From Hoylesella buccalis ATCC 35310 (GTDB lineage Bacteria; Bacteroidota; Bacteroidia; Bacteroidales; Bacteroidaceae): a DNA stretch of 64,000 nucleotides. Below the pieces are notes generated by a model. That model ran no database searches. It was not told the DNA's origin and was given only the letters and a program-made list of their open reading frames with translations. Positions 61,272-64,000 of the stretch are shown piece by piece. The stretch spans positions 682,001 through 746,000 of the forward strand of contig NZ_CP102287.1 of assembly GCF_025151385.1 (NCBI RefSeq). Reading direction: 5' to 3'. How positions within the stretch are numbered: the stretch's first letter is position 1; each line of letters starts with the position of its first letter. The position numbers and the translations under genes were made by a program.

Positions 61272-63443
61272 ATGAGTGCTGCTAAGAAACTATTCCTTTT
61301 GGGTTGTTTGTTATTCATACCATTTTATTGCAATGCAGAGGATCAAGATATTGTGTCAATCAAGGCTTTGGTAAGTCGAATTCTACCTAAGCACGAGTCA
61401 CAATTCGAATTTACCAAAAACAAGTCAAAGGCAAAAGCAGATGCGTTTACGCTTGAAAGCGGAAAGGATGGCAGGATTCATATTGCTGGAAACAATGCTA
61501 ATTCAATGGCTGTAGCTTTGAATTACTATCTGAATAACTACTGCCATACCACCGTGTCTTGGTATGCTGAGGTTCCGGTGGTGGTTCCTGATAAACTCCC
61601 AGGCGTACCTAATCTCGTTAAATCGAATGCTAAAGTAAAGAGAAGATTTTTTCTTAACTACTGTACGTACGGTTATACGATGCCTTTTTTCAGTTGGAAA
61701 GAATGGGAAAGACTCATAGACTGGATGGCGCTGAATGGGGTAAACATGCCCTTGGCCATCACAGGACAGGAGGCTGTTTGGTATGCTGTATGGGAAAGAA
61801 TGGGCATGTCTGACAGTGAAATTAGGAGCTATTTCACAGGGCCGACATACTTACCGTGGAATAGAATGGCCAATATAGATAAATGGAATGGTCCCCTACC
61901 AATGTCTTGGCTCGAACAACAAAAAGAGCTTCAGCAAAGAATCCTGCTACGCGAACGCTCTCTGAATATGAAGCCGGTGCTCCCTGCTTTTTCTGGACAT
62001 GTACCTGCAAAACTCAAAGAATTATATCCCCAGGCCAATATTAAGTATCTGGGTAGATGGGCAGGCTTCAGTGATGATTACCGGTGTCACTTCCTCAATC
62101 CCGAAGACCCTCTGTTTGCCAAAATCCAAAAAATGTATCTCGAGGAACAAAAGGCTTTGTTCGGAACAGATCATATCTACGGAATCGACCCATTCAACGA
62201 AGTAGACCCGCCCAGTTGGAAGCCCGAATATTTAAAAGAAATATCACATAATATATATCGTACCGTTACATCTGTTGATCCTGGAGCCGAGTGGATGCAG
62301 ATGTCGTGGATGTTCTACCATAACAAGAAACAATGGACGCCAAAACGAATAAAAGCTTTGTTAACGGGAGTTCCACAAGGAAAAATGTCTCTACTGGATT
62401 ATCATTGCGAAAACGTAGAACTTTGGAAGACAACCAATAACTTTTATGGGCAGCCATATATTTGGTGTTATTTGGGAAATTTTGGAGGAAACACAACGAT
62501 TACTGGAAATGTTAAAGAAAGTGGGCAGAGGCTGAACGAGGCTCTCAACAAGAAGAACAAAAACCTGATAGGCATAGGCTCCACACTGGAAGGACTTGAC
62601 GTTATACAGTTTCCTTACGAATATATTTTGACACAAGCATGGACGGCAAAACCTGCTGACAAGGAGTGGATAGACAATCTTGCAGATCGGCATGTCGGCT
62701 TTTCATCTCCTAAAATGCGGCAGGCTTGGCAGATATTGTTTAATGATATTTATACTCAAATCCCGAGATCATTGGGCATACTGCCAGCATTACGACCCAT
62801 ATTAGGGAAGAATCAGGAGCGTCGAACAGGAATTACTTACCCAGCAAAACGCCTGGAAGAGGTTTGGAAACTTATGAGTCACGTTTCCGAATGTGATAGA
62901 AATGAATATCAGTTGGATCTTATTGCTGTTGGCAGACAAGTTTTAGGCAATAAATTTTTAAAGTTAAAGTTGGAACTTGATTCATGCTATGTAAATAAAG
63001 ATTTAGTTGGCTTACAGCGTACAGGAAACACAATGAAAGAGATTTTGGTCGACTTGGATTATCTCACTGCTGGCAACTCTCGCTGCTCCATTGGTAAATG
63101 GATTGATGATGCGCGTGACTATGGAAATAATGACCTGGAAAAAGCATACTATGAAAAGAATGCACGAAATCTCATTACAACATGGGGAGGCTCACTTAAC
63201 GACTATGCCAATAGAACGTGGAGCGGGCTTATTCGAACCTACTACGTTCGTAGGTGGAGTATGTATATTGACGAGTTGACAGCATCTGTTATGTCAGGAA
63301 AGCCGTTCGATCAGCAACAGCTTGATAAGACAATAGGTGAATTTGAACAAAACTGGGTTAACTCAACAGAAAAGATAGATTGTATCGAAACAAGTCATGT
63401 TCAGCAGTTCTGCCGTTATCTTATTCAAAAATATGGAATATAG
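61272..63443 (+). CDS. Alpha-N-acetylglucosaminidase (GH89), diverged copy 2
   Basis: 723 residues. Same layout as copy 1: signal peptide (to about 23, YCNAED), TIM barrel starting RRFFLNYCTYGYTMPFFSW and NGVNMPLAITGQEA, candidate catalytic Glu E310 (IDPFNEVDPP) and E440 (GSTLEGLD), C-terminal WGGSLNDYANRTWSGLIRTY. The second motif is changed: where copy 1 has APEGLENNEVVYE, this has TLEGLDVIQFPYE. The Glu is kept but its surroundings are not, so the linkage or aglycone may differ. Last gene of the PUL 2 operon. Confidence 0.9.
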   Translation: MSAAKKLFLLGCLLFIPFYCNAEDQDIVSIKALVSRILPKHESQFEFTKNKSKAKADAFTLESGKDGRIHIAGNNANSMAVALNYYLNNYCHTTVSWYAEVPVVVPDKLPGVPNLVKSNAKVKRRFFLNYCTYGYTMPFFSWKEWERLIDWMALNGVNMPLAITGQEAVWYAVWERMGMSDSEIRSYFTGPTYLPWNRMANIDKWNGPLPMSWLEQQKELQQRILLRERSLNMKPVLPAFSGHVPAKLKELYPQANIKYLGRWAGFSDDYRCHFLNPEDPLFAKIQKMYLEEQKALFGTDHIYGIDPFNEVDPPSWKPEYLKEISHNIYRTVTSVDPGAEWMQMSWMFYHNKKQWTPKRIKALLTGVPQGKMSLLDYHCENVELWKTTNNFYGQPYIWCYLGNFGGNTTITGNVKESGQRLNEALNKKNKNLIGIGSTLEGLDVIQFPYEYILTQAWTAKPADKEWIDNLADRHVGFSSPKMRQAWQILFNDIYTQIPRSLGILPALRPILGKNQERRTGITYPAKRLEEVWKLMSHVSECDRNEYQLDLIAVGRQVLGNKFLKLKLELDSCYVNKDLVGLQRTGNTMKEILVDLDYLTAGNSRCSIGKWIDDARDYGNNDLEKAYYEKNARNLITTWGGSLNDYANRTWSGLIRTYYVRRWSMYIDELTASVMSGKPFDQQQLDKTIGEFEQNWVNSTEKIDCIETSHVQQFCRYLIQKYGI

Positions 63444-63505
63444 GTTCTTGCCATGTGAAATTTCTTCTTGTAACATAAACTTCATCACATTTTAGCATAT
63501 TAAAG

Positions 63506-63536
63506 TTGTTGATAATCAATATTTTTTATAGATTTG
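63506..63536 (+). promoter_or_regulatory. ECF sigma gene promoter
   Basis: TTG (63506-63508), 20 bp, TAGATTTG (63529-63536), 59 bp before the ATG at 63596. Confidence 0.65.
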
Positions 63537-63595
63537 TCATGTAATAAACTGAACAGTTAATTCGTCAGTAAATGTACATGAAATAGCAGTTTTGT

Positions 63596-64000
63596 ATGAA
63601 TCAAGAAGACGTAGTATCGATAAAAGAACTCAAAAATGGCAGTCAACTTGCGTTTGCTGGCATATATAAACTATATGCCAGCCGAGCTTATCTTCTTGCA
63701 TTTAAATATTTCGGAGACAAGTATATGGCAGAAGATGCTGTTCAAAATGCATTTATCAAGTTATGGAATAATAGAAAAACGCTTAACGAGTCTTGCCCAA
63801 TCCAAAATTATCTTTTCTGCATTCTCAAAAACGACATCATAAATACTCTCCGAGACAATAAGAAGAAAATAGCAGGAGCTCACTTCTGGCTCAAAGAATT
63901 GGTATCCGAAGATGATGGCGATGAGGTGCGATTCGTCAGAGAAAAACAGTGGAAAAAGGTGATGAGAGCTGTGGAAGTCTTACCGCCACAACAAAAGAAG
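63596..64000 (+). CDS. ECF sigma-70 factor, N-terminal part (cut by window edge)
   Basis: 135 residues visible and open to the last base. Sigma region 2 (about 20-90): FAGIYKLYASRAYLLAFKYF, MAEDAVQNAFIKLWNNR and NYLFCILKNDIINTLRDN (promoter -10 contact). A start of region 4 (MRAVEVLPPQQKK) is at the edge. FecI-like size and position suggest it heads the next regulator/SusCD operon, with fecR to the right. It could also supply the missing sigma factor for the fecR at 51320, since the operon between them is unbroken. Confidence 0.88.
   Translation, partial: MNQEDVVSIKELKNGSQLAFAGIYKLYASRAYLLAFKYFGDKYMAEDAVQNAFIKLWNNRKTLNESCPIQNYLFCILKNDIINTLRDNKKKIAGAHFWLKELVSEDDGDEVRFVREKQWKKVMRAVEVLPPQQKK

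Overview
The window comes from a member of the Bacteroidales, most likely the family Prevotellaceae. The evidence is two SusC/SusD polysaccharide-utilization loci, FecR and ECF sigma regulation, Bacteroidales-restricted families (DUF4296, DUF4494, PCMD), a secreted protease with a type IX secretion-like tail, and repeated use of the Bacteroidetes promoter (TTG or TTTG, about 20 bp, then TAnnTTTG). Shine-Dalgarno sites are essentially absent.

Layout. 1-1.7 kb: 3' end of a mannose-1-phosphate guanylyltransferase gene, converging on a glycosyltransferase. 1.8-11.3 kb: PUL 1, with a membrane-bound regulator transcribed divergently from susC-susD-GH30-surface lipoprotein. The susC gene is frameshifted, so the locus may be dead in this strain. 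11.5-20 kb: housekeeping genes on the minus strand (rplU-rpmA, a C69 dipeptidase, then ileS-dksA-like-lspA-DUF4296). 20.05-25 kb: an accessory island. It holds a truncated mobilizable element (gene stub, helix-turn-helix gene, 24-bp phased repeat array, oriT-like hairpin, MobA-like gene) joined to an orphan RHS toxin module. The module has an RHS core with a C-terminal metzincin protease domain (HEIGHNLGAEH), an exported candidate immunity protein, a second orphan lipoprotein and three copies of an IS1-like seam sequence.

25.4-37 kb: an MBL-fold hydrolase, a small lipoprotein, a PCMD lipoprotein with a beta-barrel partner, serS, a fused NfnAB-type oxidoreductase, a PD40 protein, a uridine phosphorylase-like enzyme and mnmE. 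37.4-50.8 kb: M6 metalloprotease, YggS family protein, DUF4494, aminotransferase, LolC/E-like permease, acyl-CoA synthetase, desulfoferrodoxin, YkvA, YihY, RNase P RNA and an HtrA protease. An approximately 210-bp intergenic repeat occurs at 25.4 kb and, inverted, at 46.0 kb.

51.3-63.4 kb: PUL 2, one compact operon of fecR, an STN-type susC, susD, two endonuclease/exonuclease/phosphatase-fold proteins and two GH89 alpha-N-acetylglucosaminidases. This suggests use of host glycans carrying alpha-GlcNAc. No sigma factor precedes fecR; a lone group II intron domain V-like hairpin lies in the gap instead. The window ends inside an ECF sigma factor gene. No rRNA, tRNA or CRISPR array was seen.
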